The notes under the pieces were generated by a model that worked only from the letters and a program-made list of their open reading frames with translations, searched no databases and had not been told where the DNA came from. This document shows, in pieces, positions 33,966-41,873 of a DNA stretch of 64,000 nucleotides (position 1 is its first letter; each line of letters starts with the position of its first letter). The translations under genes and the position numbers were made by a program. The DNA is taken from positions 620,001 through 684,000 of the forward strand of contig NZ_JAUSXN010000001.1 of NCBI RefSeq assembly GCF_030816015.1. Direction: 5' to 3'. Source of the stretch: Pedobacter sp. W3I1. GTDB lineage: Bacteria; Bacteroidota; Bacteroidia; Sphingobacteriales; Sphingobacteriaceae.

Positions 33966-34071
33966 TCCTCGTTTGCAACGAGGATTAGTGAAATCTGCAT
34001 TTATAATGCTGGACAAGAACTCAAATAGCGATGAAATCGCCTTTCTCATAAATCCTCGTTGCAAACGAGGA
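33966..34071. repeat. Inverted pair of TCCTCGTT hairpins
   Basis: TCCTCGTTTGCAACGAGGA (33966-33984) and TCCTCGTTGCAAACGAGGA (34053-34071) are each palindromic and are reverse complements of each other. A third small hairpin GCGAT-GAA-ATCGC lies between them. Confidence 0.75.
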
Positions 34072-34084
34072 CAATGAAAGTAAA

Positions 34085-34117
34085 AAAGAGGATACCATTT
34101 CTGATATCCTCTTTTTT
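34085..34117 (-). terminator. Terminator of the DUF885 gene
   Basis: Stem AAAGAGGATA / TATCCTCTTT with T-runs on both strands; it overlaps the end of the DUF885 coding region. Confidence 0.85.
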
Positions 34118-35895
34118 TACTTCTGGCTTTCTGCCCAGGTATCCATCTTGGCTTCAAACACCGATAAGGGAAAGGATCCATCTTTTAAAACGGCAGTATG
34201 AAAAGCTGCTAATTTAAACTTCGGACCTAATGCTTTCTCATATTTGGTTCTCAACGCTCTTATTTTCATTGCACCTGTTTTATAGCCTAAAGCTTGTGCA
34301 GGTATACCCATATAACGTTCGATTTCCGCTGTTGCACCTTCAGTACTAATGGCTTCATTGTCTGTCATGTATTTTATGGCTTCTTCTCTACTCATGTTTT
34401 TGGTATGGATGGCCACATCAACCACTAAACGGATGGCCCTGTGCATTTCATCGCCCAAAGCACCCATATGCTGGTAAGGATCTTGATACAGGCCTAGTTC
34501 TTTCCCCAACGATTCGCAATATAAGGCCCAGCCTTCTACATAAGCATTATGGCCACCAAAACGGCGGAAATTAGGTAGCGATTTATTTTCCTGGGTTAAA
34601 GAAATCTGATAATGGTGACCAGGTATAGCTTCATGCAAAAAAAGAGATTCCATGCCCGAGGTAGTGTTAAATGTTTTAGCATCTAAAATTGGCACATAAA
34701 AGATCCCTGGACGTGATCCGTCAGCCGAACCCTGATTATACTCTGCACTGGCAGATGCTGCTCTGAAAGCTTCTGTTTGCCGGATTTCAAAAGGTGTTTT
34801 AGGTTCAACATCAAACATCTTTTTCAAATTGGGTTTCATGCGCTGATGGATATTCTCAAAGGCCGCTAAAACTTCTTTTGGTGTTTTATAAGGCATGAAT
34901 TTTTTATCCGTTTTCATGTATTCGAAAAAAGCCTTTAAATCGCCCTTAAAGCCCTCTAAGGTTTTGATGCTATCCATTTGGCCTTTAATGCGGGCAACCT
35001 CTTTTAAACCCGTTTGATAAATCTCTTCAGGTGTTTTATTCGTGGTAGTTTGCTGTTTAACCAAATAGGTGTACCAGGCCAAACCACCTGGCATGGCAGA
35101 ATAACCAGAGGTAGTTCTTGATTTTGGCAGGTATTCGTTCTGCAGGTAATCGCCCAACTTTTTATAGGTCGGGATAATTACTTTGGTGATCGAATTTCGG
35201 TAAGCTTCTGTTAACTTTTGTTTATCTGCTGCAGAAAAATTTGCTGGCATTAATTTAATTGGCCCGTAAAATAAACTTTCTTCGGGTGTAGCCACAACCA
35301 TACTCTGCATTTGAGGGATCATTTTTATCACCAATGCTTTTGGCAATACAATACCGGCGGCAGCACCTTTTTTAAAATTGCCAATAGCGGTATCGGCCCA
35401 TACCGAAAATGCATTAATCCGTTTTAACCAATCTTCATAATTTTTTACCGTTTTAAAAGGCTGTATGCCCGTACCGGAACCAAACTGGCCAATGGTTAAG
35501 GGCAAAGCAAACATCTGGTTAAACGGCAGGTATTCGAAGTGATATTTAAATCCTTCGATATTAATATTCAATTGATCTTTTAAATAATCGAAAGATAATC
35601 TGTCGTTTGCGCTTAGGCTTTCCCGATCGTATTTGCCCAGGCTATCTAAATAACGTTCGTTATAGCTTTTAAATTCTTTAATATAAGCTTGCGACCCATC
35701 GTTGGCTAAAAGATCATTATAACGCTCATCGCCAATGTAGGTAGCGTTAAGGGGATTCAGTTTTAGTCCATCCTGATAATATTGTTCACATAGGGCAGCA
35801 AAAGTTTTATTTTCTACAGTACCATCCGAATTGCTTTTTTGCTTACAAGCGATCACTACCGTGATGCAGGCTGCAAAAAGAAATATCTTTTTCAT
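34117..35895 (-). CDS. DUF885 lipoprotein, putative metallopeptidase
   Basis: 592 residues. The lipobox ends in VIAC with Cys17. The zinc-peptidase-like motif LFLHEAIPGHHYQ (near residue 420) and the downstream EGWALYCESLG are hallmarks of DUF885, a gluzincin-like family that is widespread but little studied. Other family blocks are GTGIQPFKTVKNYEDWLKRI and KYMTDNEAISTEGATAEIERYM. It is probably an envelope carboxypeptidase or dipeptidase; the substrate is unknown. It has its own terminator and is separated from the pyruvate dehydrogenase genes by another. Confidence 0.85.
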   Translation of the reverse strand: MKKIFLFAACITVVIACKQKSNSDGTVENKTFAALCEQYYQDGLKLNPLNATYIGDERYNDLLANDGSQAYIKEFKSYNERYLDSLGKYDRESLSANDRLSFDYLKDQLNINIEGFKYHFEYLPFNQMFALPLTIGQFGSGTGIQPFKTVKNYEDWLKRINAFSVWADTAIGNFKKGAAAGIVLPKALVIKMIPQMQSMVVATPEESLFYGPIKLMPANFSAADKQKLTEAYRNSITKVIIPTYKKLGDYLQNEYLPKSRTTSGYSAMPGGLAWYTYLVKQQTTTNKTPEEIYQTGLKEVARIKGQMDSIKTLEGFKGDLKAFFEYMKTDKKFMPYKTPKEVLAAFENIHQRMKPNLKKMFDVEPKTPFEIRQTEAFRAASASAEYNQGSADGSRPGIFYVPILDAKTFNTTSGMESLFLHEAIPGHHYQISLTQENKSLPNFRRFGGHNAYVEGWALYCESLGKELGLYQDPYQHMGALGDEMHRAIRLVVDVAIHTKNMSREEAIKYMTDNEAISTEGATAEIERYMGIPAQALGYKTGAMKIRALRTKYEKALGPKFKLAAFHTAVLKDGSFPLSVFEAKMDTWAESQK

Positions 35896-35968
35896 TTATT
35901 TTGGTTTAAGGTTTTAACCAAAAATAGGAAATTAAGTCACCATTTGCTAGTGTTCGCCTTAACGCAAA

Positions 35969-35992
35969 AAAGCCATCCCTTAGGATGGCTTT
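35969..35992 (-). terminator. Terminator of the pyruvate dehydrogenase E2 gene
   Basis: Stem AAAGCCATCC / GGATGGCTTT with a 4-nt loop; on the minus strand it is followed by TTTTTT. Confidence 0.85.
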
Positions 35993-36002
35993 AAATTTAT
36001 AA

Positions 36003-36050
36003 TGAGATCCTTCACTTCGACTTGCTCAGTGCAGGCTAGCTCAGCATGAC
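36003..36050. repeat. Partial CTTCGAC...CATGAC repeat
   Basis: It reads CTTCACTTCGACTTGCTCAG, then GCTAGCTCAGCATGAC. It resembles one arm of the MITE-like elements at 4377 and 41695. Confidence 0.45.
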
Positions 36051-36057
36051 AAATACA

Positions 36058-37731
36058 TTAAGCTAATAATCTGATTGGTTCTTCTAATAAACCTTTTAAG
36101 GTTTGTAAGAACTGTGCTCCGGTTGCGCCATCAACCACACGGTGATCGCAGCCTAAAGTCAATTTCATTACGTTACCAGGAACAACAGCGCCGTTTTTTA
36201 CCACCGGAACTTGTTGTATAGCACCTACTGATAAAATGGCACCATCAGGAGAGTTGATAATTGAAGTAAACTCGTCAATACCAAACATACCTAAGTTAGA
36301 AACGGTGAAAGTAGAACCTTCCCAATCTGCTGGTTGTAATTTTTTAGCTTTTGCTTTACCACCAAAATCTTTTACTTCTGCAGATATGTGTGATAAAGAT
36401 TTGCCATCAGCGAAACGCACTACTGGTACCAATAAACCATCTTCAACAGCCATAGCTACACCAATGTTGGTATGTTCGTTAAACCTGATTTTATCGCCAC
36501 CCCATGATGAGTTAACAGCAGGGTGTTTTTTCAGTGCAACGGCAACTGCTTTAATTACGATATCGTTGAAAGAAACCTTAACAGGAGCAACTGCGTTGAT
36601 TGCTGTACGTGCAGCCATTGCATTGTCCATATCGATACTTACCGTTAGGTAAAAGTGTGGAGCAGTAAATAAACTTTCAGCTAAACGTTTTGCAATTACT
36701 TTACGCATTTGCGAAACAGGTTGTTCGGTGTATTTAACCTCACCAACAAATGTAGGAATAACTGGCGCAGCAGCTGTAGTTTTCTCAGCAGGAGCTGATG
36801 CAGATTCTGCTTTTGCCGGAGCAGCAGCTGGTTTAAAGTTTTCGATATCTTTTTTAATGATACGACCACCTTCTGCGCTACCTGCAACCTGTGCTAAATC
36901 GATCCCTTTATCTTTAGCAATTTTCTTAGCCAAAGGAGACGCTTTAACACGGCTATCTGAAGCGCTTTCTGCAATTGGAGCAGATGCACTTGTATCAGCG
37001 CTTATAGCTTGTTTTTCTTCTTTAGGGGTCTCTGCTTTCTCTTCGCTTTGGTCTTTAGCCTTTGGACTTTGAGCTCCTCCAGCTAAAATTCCACTTACAT
37101 CAGTTCCTTCAGGACCAACAATGGCGATAATTCCGTTTACTTTAGCAGCCTGGCCTTTTTCTACACCAATGTGTAATAAAGTTCCTGTTGCGTAGCCCAT
37201 TACTTCCATAGTTGCCTTATCGGTTTCTACATCAGCAAGAACATCATCATCTTTTACTTTGTCGCCAACTTTTTTATGCCATTCGGCAATTACGCCTTCA
37301 GTCATGGTATCGCTTAACAAAGGCATGCGGATAACCGTAACACCTTTTGCTGCTAATTCTTCTTCACTTAAGCCACCGCCTTGAGCAGGTGCAGCCTCTT
37401 CTTTTTTATCTTCAGCTTTAGGGGCTTCATCTTTGCTTTCAGACTTCGGACTTGCCGATTGTTCTGCTTCCAGTGCTGCTTTATAATCTTCGCCTTCTTT
37501 ACCAATAACGGCCATGACAGCATCAACAGGAACAGCTGTTCCTTCTTCTATACCTACGTATAAAAGCGTACCATCCCAATAAGATTCCATATCCATTGTT
37601 GCTTTGTCAGTTTCTACTTCTGCCAAAACATCGCCGCTTTTCACTTTATCGCCCACTTTTTTATGCCACTTTGCCAAAACCCCTTCGGTCATGGTGTCGC
37701 TCATTTTGGGCATTTTAATTACATCAGCCAT
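36058..37731 (-). CDS. aceF: Pyruvate dehydrogenase complex E2, dihydrolipoyl acetyltransferase with two lipoyl domains
   Basis: 557 residues. Lipoyl domain 1 (about 1-80) has the lipoylated Lys43 in ETDKATMDM; lipoyl domain 2 (about 130-210) has Lys172 in ETDKATMEV. Then an E3/E1-binding domain near 260-300 (KASPLAKKIAKDKGIDLAQV) and the catalytic domain (about 330-557) with SFNDIVIKA and the active site DHRVVDG. It moves acetyl groups from pyruvate to CoA. The linkers after each lipoyl domain contain degenerate 7-bp-period DNA (37425-37450 and 37045-37073). It starts 30 nt after the E1-alpha gene, in one operon; E1-beta and E3 are not in the window. Confidence 0.95.
   Translation of the reverse strand: MADVIKMPKMSDTMTEGVLAKWHKKVGDKVKSGDVLAEVETDKATMDMESYWDGTLLYVGIEEGTAVPVDAVMAVIGKEGEDYKAALEAEQSASPKSESKDEAPKAEDKKEEAAPAQGGGLSEEELAAKGVTVIRMPLLSDTMTEGVIAEWHKKVGDKVKDDDVLADVETDKATMEVMGYATGTLLHIGVEKGQAAKVNGIIAIVGPEGTDVSGILAGGAQSPKAKDQSEEKAETPKEEKQAISADTSASAPIAESASDSRVKASPLAKKIAKDKGIDLAQVAGSAEGGRIIKKDIENFKPAAAPAKAESASAPAEKTTAAAPVIPTFVGEVKYTEQPVSQMRKVIAKRLAESLFTAPHFYLTVSIDMDNAMAARTAINAVAPVKVSFNDIVIKAVAVALKKHPAVNSSWGGDKIRFNEHTNIGVAMAVEDGLLVPVVRFADGKSLSHISAEVKDFGGKAKAKKLQPADWEGSTFTVSNLGMFGIDEFTSIINSPDGAILSVGAIQQVPVVKNGAVVPGNVMKLTLGCDHRVVDGATGAQFLQTLKGLLEEPIRLLA
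37045..37073. repeat. 7-bp-period DNA in the second E2 linker
   Basis: On the minus strand the units AAAGTCC, AAAGGCT, AAAGACC and AAAGCGA follow in phase, encoding part of a Lys/Glu-rich linker. They resemble the intergenic array at 60811-60852. Confidence 0.55.
37425..37450. repeat. 7-bp-period DNA in the first E2 linker
   Basis: On the minus strand AGTCCGA, AGTCTGA and AAGCAAA follow in phase, encoding the SPKSESK part of the linker. Confidence 0.5.
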
Positions 37732-37761
37732 TATATCTAATTAATTGAAATCTTATTAATA

Positions 37762-38757
37762 TTAGTCCATTACGTAAGGGTAGTCCTGTTGCATATATAC
37801 ATCTTTATATAATTCAGATGCATCAGGCCAAGGAGATTCTTCAGCAAATTTTACTGCCTGATCTACAATTGCTTTTACTTTAGCTTCTACCTCTTCAATC
37901 CAGGCTTGATCTGCATACTTTTCTTTAAGAATAGTTTCTCTTGCATGCTCAACCGGATCTTTTGCTTTATAATCTTCTAATTCTTCTTTGGTACGATATT
38001 TTGCCGGATCTGACATGGAGTGACCACGGTAACGGTAAGTTCTCATTTCTAAGAAAGTAGGTCCTTCACCTTTACGTGCACGTTGAATCGCTTCGTCCAT
38101 TGCATTGTGCACAGCAACCGGATCCATACCATCAACTGGTGCACATGGCATATCAAAACCTAAACCTATTTTATAAATATCGGTCATGTTAGTCGTACGT
38201 TGTACCGAGGTACCCATTGCATAACCATTGTTTTCGCAAACAAAAATAACAGGCAATTTCCAGAGCATGGCCATGTTAAAAGTTTCGTTTAATGCACCCT
38301 GGCGCACAGCACCATCGCCCATATAACAAATGTTAACATTATCAGTTCCTTTGTATTTTTCTGCAAAAGCAACGCCAGCACCTAGTGGAATCTGACCGCC
38401 AACAATTGCATGACCACCGTAGAAGTTATGCTCTTTGCTGAACATGTGCATTGAACCACCTTTACCTTTAGAGCAACCTGTAGCTTTACCGTACATTTCT
38501 GCCATAATACTATCAGCACTAACTCCTAAAGCTAAGGCATGAGCATGATCACGGTATGTAGTAATCATTGAATCACCTTTTTGCATGGCAGATATTGCAC
38601 CTGCAACTACAGCTTCTTGTCCAATGTATAAATGACAAAAGCCACGTATTTTTTGTTGTCCGTATAACTGGCCAGTTTTTTCTTCGAACTTGCGCATTAG
38701 CAACATCGACTCAAACCACTTTAACCAGGTATCTTTATTTATTTCTACTGCACTCAT
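37762..38757 (-). CDS. pdhA: Pyruvate dehydrogenase E1 component, alpha subunit
   Basis: 331 residues. With the beta subunit it decarboxylates pyruvate using thiamine diphosphate and transfers the acetyl group to E2. Visible are RGFCHLYIGQEAV, TTYRDHAHALALG, GKGGSMHMFS, the ThDP/Mg motif GDGAVRQGALNETFNMAMLWKLPVIFVCENN, and the loop with YRYRGHSMSDPAKYR, which includes regulatory-Ser positions in eukaryotic homologues. It is the first gene of the pdhA-aceF pair. A -7 box TAGATTTG (38784-38791) lies 26 nt upstream. Confidence 0.95.
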   Translation of the reverse strand: MSAVEINKDTWLKWFESMLLMRKFEEKTGQLYGQQKIRGFCHLYIGQEAVVAGAISAMQKGDSMITTYRDHAHALALGVSADSIMAEMYGKATGCSKGKGGSMHMFSKEHNFYGGHAIVGGQIPLGAGVAFAEKYKGTDNVNICYMGDGAVRQGALNETFNMAMLWKLPVIFVCENNGYAMGTSVQRTTNMTDIYKIGLGFDMPCAPVDGMDPVAVHNAMDEAIQRARKGEGPTFLEMRTYRYRGHSMSDPAKYRTKEELEDYKAKDPVEHARETILKEKYADQAWIEEVEAKVKAIVDQAVKFAEESPWPDASELYKDVYMQQDYPYVMD

Positions 38758-38783
38758 TTTAGGGTATTTGTTTTTTGCGACAG

Positions 38784-38791
38784 CAAATCTA
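38784..38791 (-). promoter_or_regulatory. -7 box of pdhA
   Basis: TAGATTTG on the minus strand matches TAnnTTTG; no consensus -33 at standard spacing. The rest of the 494-nt gap (38758-39251) is AT-rich; apart from the promoter of the next gene I see nothing else in it. Confidence 0.5.
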
Positions 38792-39152
38792 ATTTTTTTA
38801 TTGTAATTTTTGGCACTTTTTAGTGTAAAAACATCATAGTATTAGGGTTGTAATCAGATTTAACAGTTGTTTTACAATTAAATATAAACTCTGGCTACCA
38901 ATATTGATTTAATGGCGATTTCTTATAATTAAATCAACACCCTTTATCATAATATGGAATCAAATTATTCTGAAATTTAATTCTGCATATGTGCTTATTC
39001 TCCTAATTTAAAATAAAAATCATTTATTCCTATTTGGAATATTGATTGCATCGTTTTTTTGGAAAAGATAATTTTTAGAAGGAGTTTATAAACAAAAAAT
39101 GGTGGGTGAAAAACAAAAATGTTAATAACTTTCGTTTTTTAACGTCTAACAT

Positions 39153-39183
39153 TTGGATAACATTTGTATAATTAATACTTTTG
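39153..39183 (+). promoter_or_regulatory. Promoter of the NlpC/P60 gene
   Basis: TTG (39153-39155), 20-nt spacer, TACTTTTG (39176-39183): full match to the Bacteroidota promoter pattern. Leader about 65 nt. Confidence 0.7.
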
Positions 39184-39251
39184 GCAACCAACAATAAGCC
39201 CATGTGGTGTACGTTAATGTGTAAGTGAATACCCAAACATAACTGTATAAC

Positions 39252-39809
39252 ATGATTAAAAAATTTTTGTTTTCAACTCTAATTGCTATATGCACGCTCT
39301 CAGCCGCATTTGCGCAAACAAAAACAAAAGAATCTGGTAAAGAATTAAATGATCCCGACAACCTTGCATCTCAATATTTTTCGCAGGTTATGGGTGTTGC
39401 GGTAGATGCGACTTCGAATTTAAAACTGTACAAGTTTATTTACGAATGGATCGGAACCCCTTATAGTTATGGTGGAAACACCAAAAGAGGGATAGATTGT
39501 TCGGCTTTTACTAAAGCGATTTACGATAAAGTTTTCAACACTACCATCAGGAGAAATTCACGCGATATTTTTAGCATGGTGGATCCATTATCAAAAGAAG
39601 ATTTAAAAGAAGGCGATTTGGTTTTCTTTAAGATTAAAAGCAGAAGTATCTCACATGTTGGTATTTACCTCGGTGATAATAGGTTTGCACATGCGTCAAG
39701 TTCCCGTGGTGTAGTAATTAGCAACCTTAACGAACCTTATTACAGCCGTTATTTTTACAAGGGCGGTCGCGTTTTGGAATCGTTTAAGAAAGAGTTTACA
39801 GTAGAATAG
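39252..39809 (+). CDS. NlpC/P60 cell-wall peptidase (C40 family)
   Basis: 185 residues with a signal peptide ending SAAFAQ (residue 22). The catalytic triad is visible: Cys83 in GIDCSAF, His135 in SISHVGIYLG and His147 in RFAHASS. C40 enzymes cleave peptidoglycan stem peptides, usually at the D-Glu to diamino acid bond. A 7-bp-period array begins 2 nt after the stop codon and a terminator follows. Confidence 0.92.
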   Translation: MIKKFLFSTLIAICTLSAAFAQTKTKESGKELNDPDNLASQYFSQVMGVAVDATSNLKLYKFIYEWIGTPYSYGGNTKRGIDCSAFTKAIYDKVFNTTIRRNSRDIFSMVDPLSKEDLKEGDLVFFKIKSRSISHVGIYLGDNRFAHASSSRGVVISNLNEPYYSRYFYKGGRVLESFKKEFTVE

Positions 39810-39811
39810 AC

Positions 39812-39846
39812 CAGTATACAGTCGGCAATTTTCAGTTGACAGTTAT
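39812..39846. repeat. 7-bp-period array CAGTNNN-like x5
   Basis: CAGTATA, CAGTCGG, CAATTTT, CAGTTGA and CAGTTAT in one phase, directly after the NlpC/P60 stop codon. Confidence 0.65.
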
Positions 39847-39861
39847 AAATTAAAAATATAC

Positions 39862-39893
39862 AATCCTCCTAAAGAAATTTTGGAGGATTTTTT
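39862..39893 (+). terminator. Terminator after the NlpC/P60 gene
   Basis: Stem AATCCTCC / GGAGGATT followed by a T-run. Confidence 0.85.
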
Positions 39894-39998
39894 ATTGAAC
39901 TAGCATTTTCTCTCAAGCAATCGTCATCCTGTCCCGAAACTTCTGGATCAGTATTTTTATTATTGTTAGAAGAAGCCAAACAACCTGCAGAACATCCA

Positions 39999-41096
39999 AT
40001 GAAGCTTATTAACACAACTTTAATCTTACCTATTATCCTAATTGTTTTAATCAGTTGCACCAGCAATAATGCACAGATTACTACGCCTGTAGCCAAACAA
40101 GATACAGTAATCAGAAAGATAAAGGATACGATATCCATTACTGCCGTAGGCGATATGATGCTCGGCTCGGCATTTCCATCTAAAACAAACCTCCCCCCCG
40201 ATGATGCTGTAAACAGCTTCCAGGCGGTTGATAGTTTATTGAAAGGTGATATTGTTTTTGGAAACCTGGAAGGTTGTTTCCTCAACTCAGGCAATTCGAA
40301 CAAATGCAATGGCATTAACCCGAATAACTGCTACGCTTTTAGAATGCCCGAGCGCTATGCCGGGATATACAAGAATGCAGGATTTAATGTTTTGAGCATC
40401 GCCAATAACCATGTTGGTGATTTTGATGCTAAGGGAAGAAAAAATACAGCAAGGATTTTAGATTCGTTGCAGATTCATTATGCCGGACAGGTAAACAAAC
40501 CTTTTGAAGTTTTTGAAAAAGATAGTGTAAAGTACGCGTTCTGTGCTTTTGCACCTAATGAGAATACGGTATCGATTAATAAAATCGACAGCGCTAAGGC
40601 TTTAGTCGCCCGTTTAAAATTGATGGCTGATATTGTGATTGTTTCTTTTCATGGCGGCGGTGAAGGCGCAAGGTTTGAGCATGTTCCCCGTAAAAATGAG
40701 ATTTTTTATAAAGAGAACAGAGGCAATGTTTATGCCTTTGCACACGCTGTTATTGATGCCGGTGCCGATGTAGTGCTGGGGCATGGTCCGCATGTAACCA
40801 GAGCCGTTGAAGTTTATAAAAACAAATTCATTGCCTACAGTTTGGGTAATTTCTGTACATATGGGATGTTCAGCTTAAAAGGCAATAATGGTATTGCGCC
40901 ATTGCTTCAGCTAAAAATAAATGCCAAAGGCGATTTTCTATATGCTGATATTGTATCGGTTAAACAGGATAAGATTAACCGTTTAACCCTGGACGAAAAT
41001 CATGGTGCCTTTAAACGTATTAAAGAACTGACAAATATTGATTTCACCGGCCATCAGCTGAAATTCACTGATAACAGAATCAGTTTAAAAGATTAA
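39999..41096 (+). CDS. CapA-family lipoprotein (PGA capsule-type metallophosphatase fold)
   Basis: 365 residues from the ATG at 39999; an upstream TTG at 39963 is rejected because the lipoprotein signal starts at MKLINTTLIL. The lipobox LISC gives Cys20. Family motifs: ITAVGDMMLGSAF, GDIVFGNLEG, LSIANNHVGDFDAKG, VSFHGGGEGARFEHVP, DVVLGHGPHVTRAVEVYKNKFIAYSLGNF. CapA/PgsA proteins belong to capsule synthesis or are predicted hydrolases of the calcineurin-like fold; in Bacteroidota most occur alone as here, so the role is unknown. Confidence 0.85.
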   Translation: MKLINTTLILPIILIVLISCTSNNAQITTPVAKQDTVIRKIKDTISITAVGDMMLGSAFPSKTNLPPDDAVNSFQAVDSLLKGDIVFGNLEGCFLNSGNSNKCNGINPNNCYAFRMPERYAGIYKNAGFNVLSIANNHVGDFDAKGRKNTARILDSLQIHYAGQVNKPFEVFEKDSVKYAFCAFAPNENTVSINKIDSAKALVARLKLMADIVIVSFHGGGEGARFEHVPRKNEIFYKENRGNVYAFAHAVIDAGADVVLGHGPHVTRAVEVYKNKFIAYSLGNFCTYGMFSLKGNNGIAPLLQLKINAKGDFLYADIVSVKQDKINRLTLDENHGAFKRIKELTNIDFTGHQLKFTDNRISLKD

Positions 41097-41140
41097 TTTT
41101 CTGCGACATCAATCTCAACTTATTTCTGAATATTTGTTGT

Positions 41141-41323
41141 ATGAAAAAAGGATTAATACTTCATTATATTATAGGTATTGCAGCTGCAATTTTAGTGCTT
41201 GCAGCAGCATACTACATCAATCAAAATTCTGAGAACTTATTGTCTGCAGGAATTATTATCCTGGCGGGTTGCCTGGTTGCTTTTAGCCAGTACCAGATCA
41301 TCAAACACAAAAAGAAGCAGTAG
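41141..41323 (+). CDS. Small two-helix membrane protein
   Basis: 60 residues: helix 1 about 6-27, helix 2 about 33-51, and a basic tail IKHKKKQ. A near-consensus -7 box (AATATTTG) ends 4 nt before the ATG, so the mRNA may be leaderless. No function known. Followed by 7-bp-period-like DNA and a gene remnant. Confidence 0.55.
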   Translation: MKKGLILHYIIGIAAAILVLAAAYYINQNSENLLSAGIIILAGCLVAFSQYQIIKHKKKQ

Positions 41324-41359
41324 CAAGGTGGCTATCACGCTACAAGCTACAAAGGCTGA

Positions 41360-41434
41360 AAATTTAAAGATGGGATCTATCTCGGACTTGCAATCGGTGC
41401 AGCGGTAGTAAATTTCTGCTATCCAAAAAGTTAA
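41360..41434 (+). pseudogene. C-terminal remnant of a small glycine/alanine-rich membrane-type protein
   Basis: An open stretch of 24 codons reads KFKDGIYLGLAIGAAVV then NFCYPKS and stops. The GLAIGAA-type helix is typical of small membrane proteins, but there is no start codon in frame: a TGA lies directly upstream. Just before it the DNA reads GCTACAA GCTACAA, a 7-bp-period sequence, which may have replaced the 5' end. Confidence 0.3.
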
Positions 41435-41449
41435 GGAAGAAAGCCTGGT

Positions 41450-41635
41450 TTAGCTTTCGTCCTTTGTGTTCTTTACCAGGCCAATTCCGGATACAAAGAA
41501 TATAAGTCCGATGATGCCATAAACCATTAATCCCCTTGTGTTTTCACTGTGGCTTACAAAGCCATAGCCAGCGTATATTAAACCAATTATACCAAGTACG
41601 GTTAAGATGGTTCCAAAAGTGCGTTTTACATTCAT
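41450..41635 (-). CDS. Small two-helix membrane protein
   Basis: 61 residues: helices about 8-26 and 37-54 with a short loop SHSENTRG, tail KNTKDES. Proteins of this type are frequent in Bacteroidota and of unknown function. A small hairpin (GAAAGC/GCTTTC, 41445-41457) lies at its end. Confidence 0.6.
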   Translation of the reverse strand: MNVKRTFGTILTVLGIIGLIYAGYGFVSHSENTRGLMVYGIIGLIFFVSGIGLVKNTKDES

Positions 41636-41694
41636 ATGGTTATCTATTTAGTATGATTAAGACAAAATATTACCGTTTTTGTTTTAAACAAATA

Positions 41695-41855
41695 AAGAAG
41701 AGGCTGTCTCATAAGTTTTGATTCCATTCAAACTTGTCATGTTGAGCTTCCCGAAGAATCGGGACAAGTAGTCGAAACGCTTTGCGGAGCATTTAAACGG
41801 GTCCTTCGACATGCTCAGGATGACAATTCTGTACTTATGATACAGCCACTTCTTT
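41695..41855. mobile_element. MITE-like element B with nested inverted repeats
   Basis: The outer ends are AAGAAGAGGCTGTCTCATAA and, reverse-complemented, AAGAAGTGGCTGTATCATAA. Inner arms are GTCATGTTGAGC and GTCATCCTGAGC. Same design as 4377-4512, with a longer and partly different centre. No transposase is encoded. Confidence 0.65.
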
Positions 41856-41873
41856 TATGAGGTGAAAGATAAC

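Noticed and set aside
36728..37072. Ala-rich open frame antisense to aceF
   Set aside because: It is the complement of the Ala/Glu/Lys-rich linker; aceF is certain.
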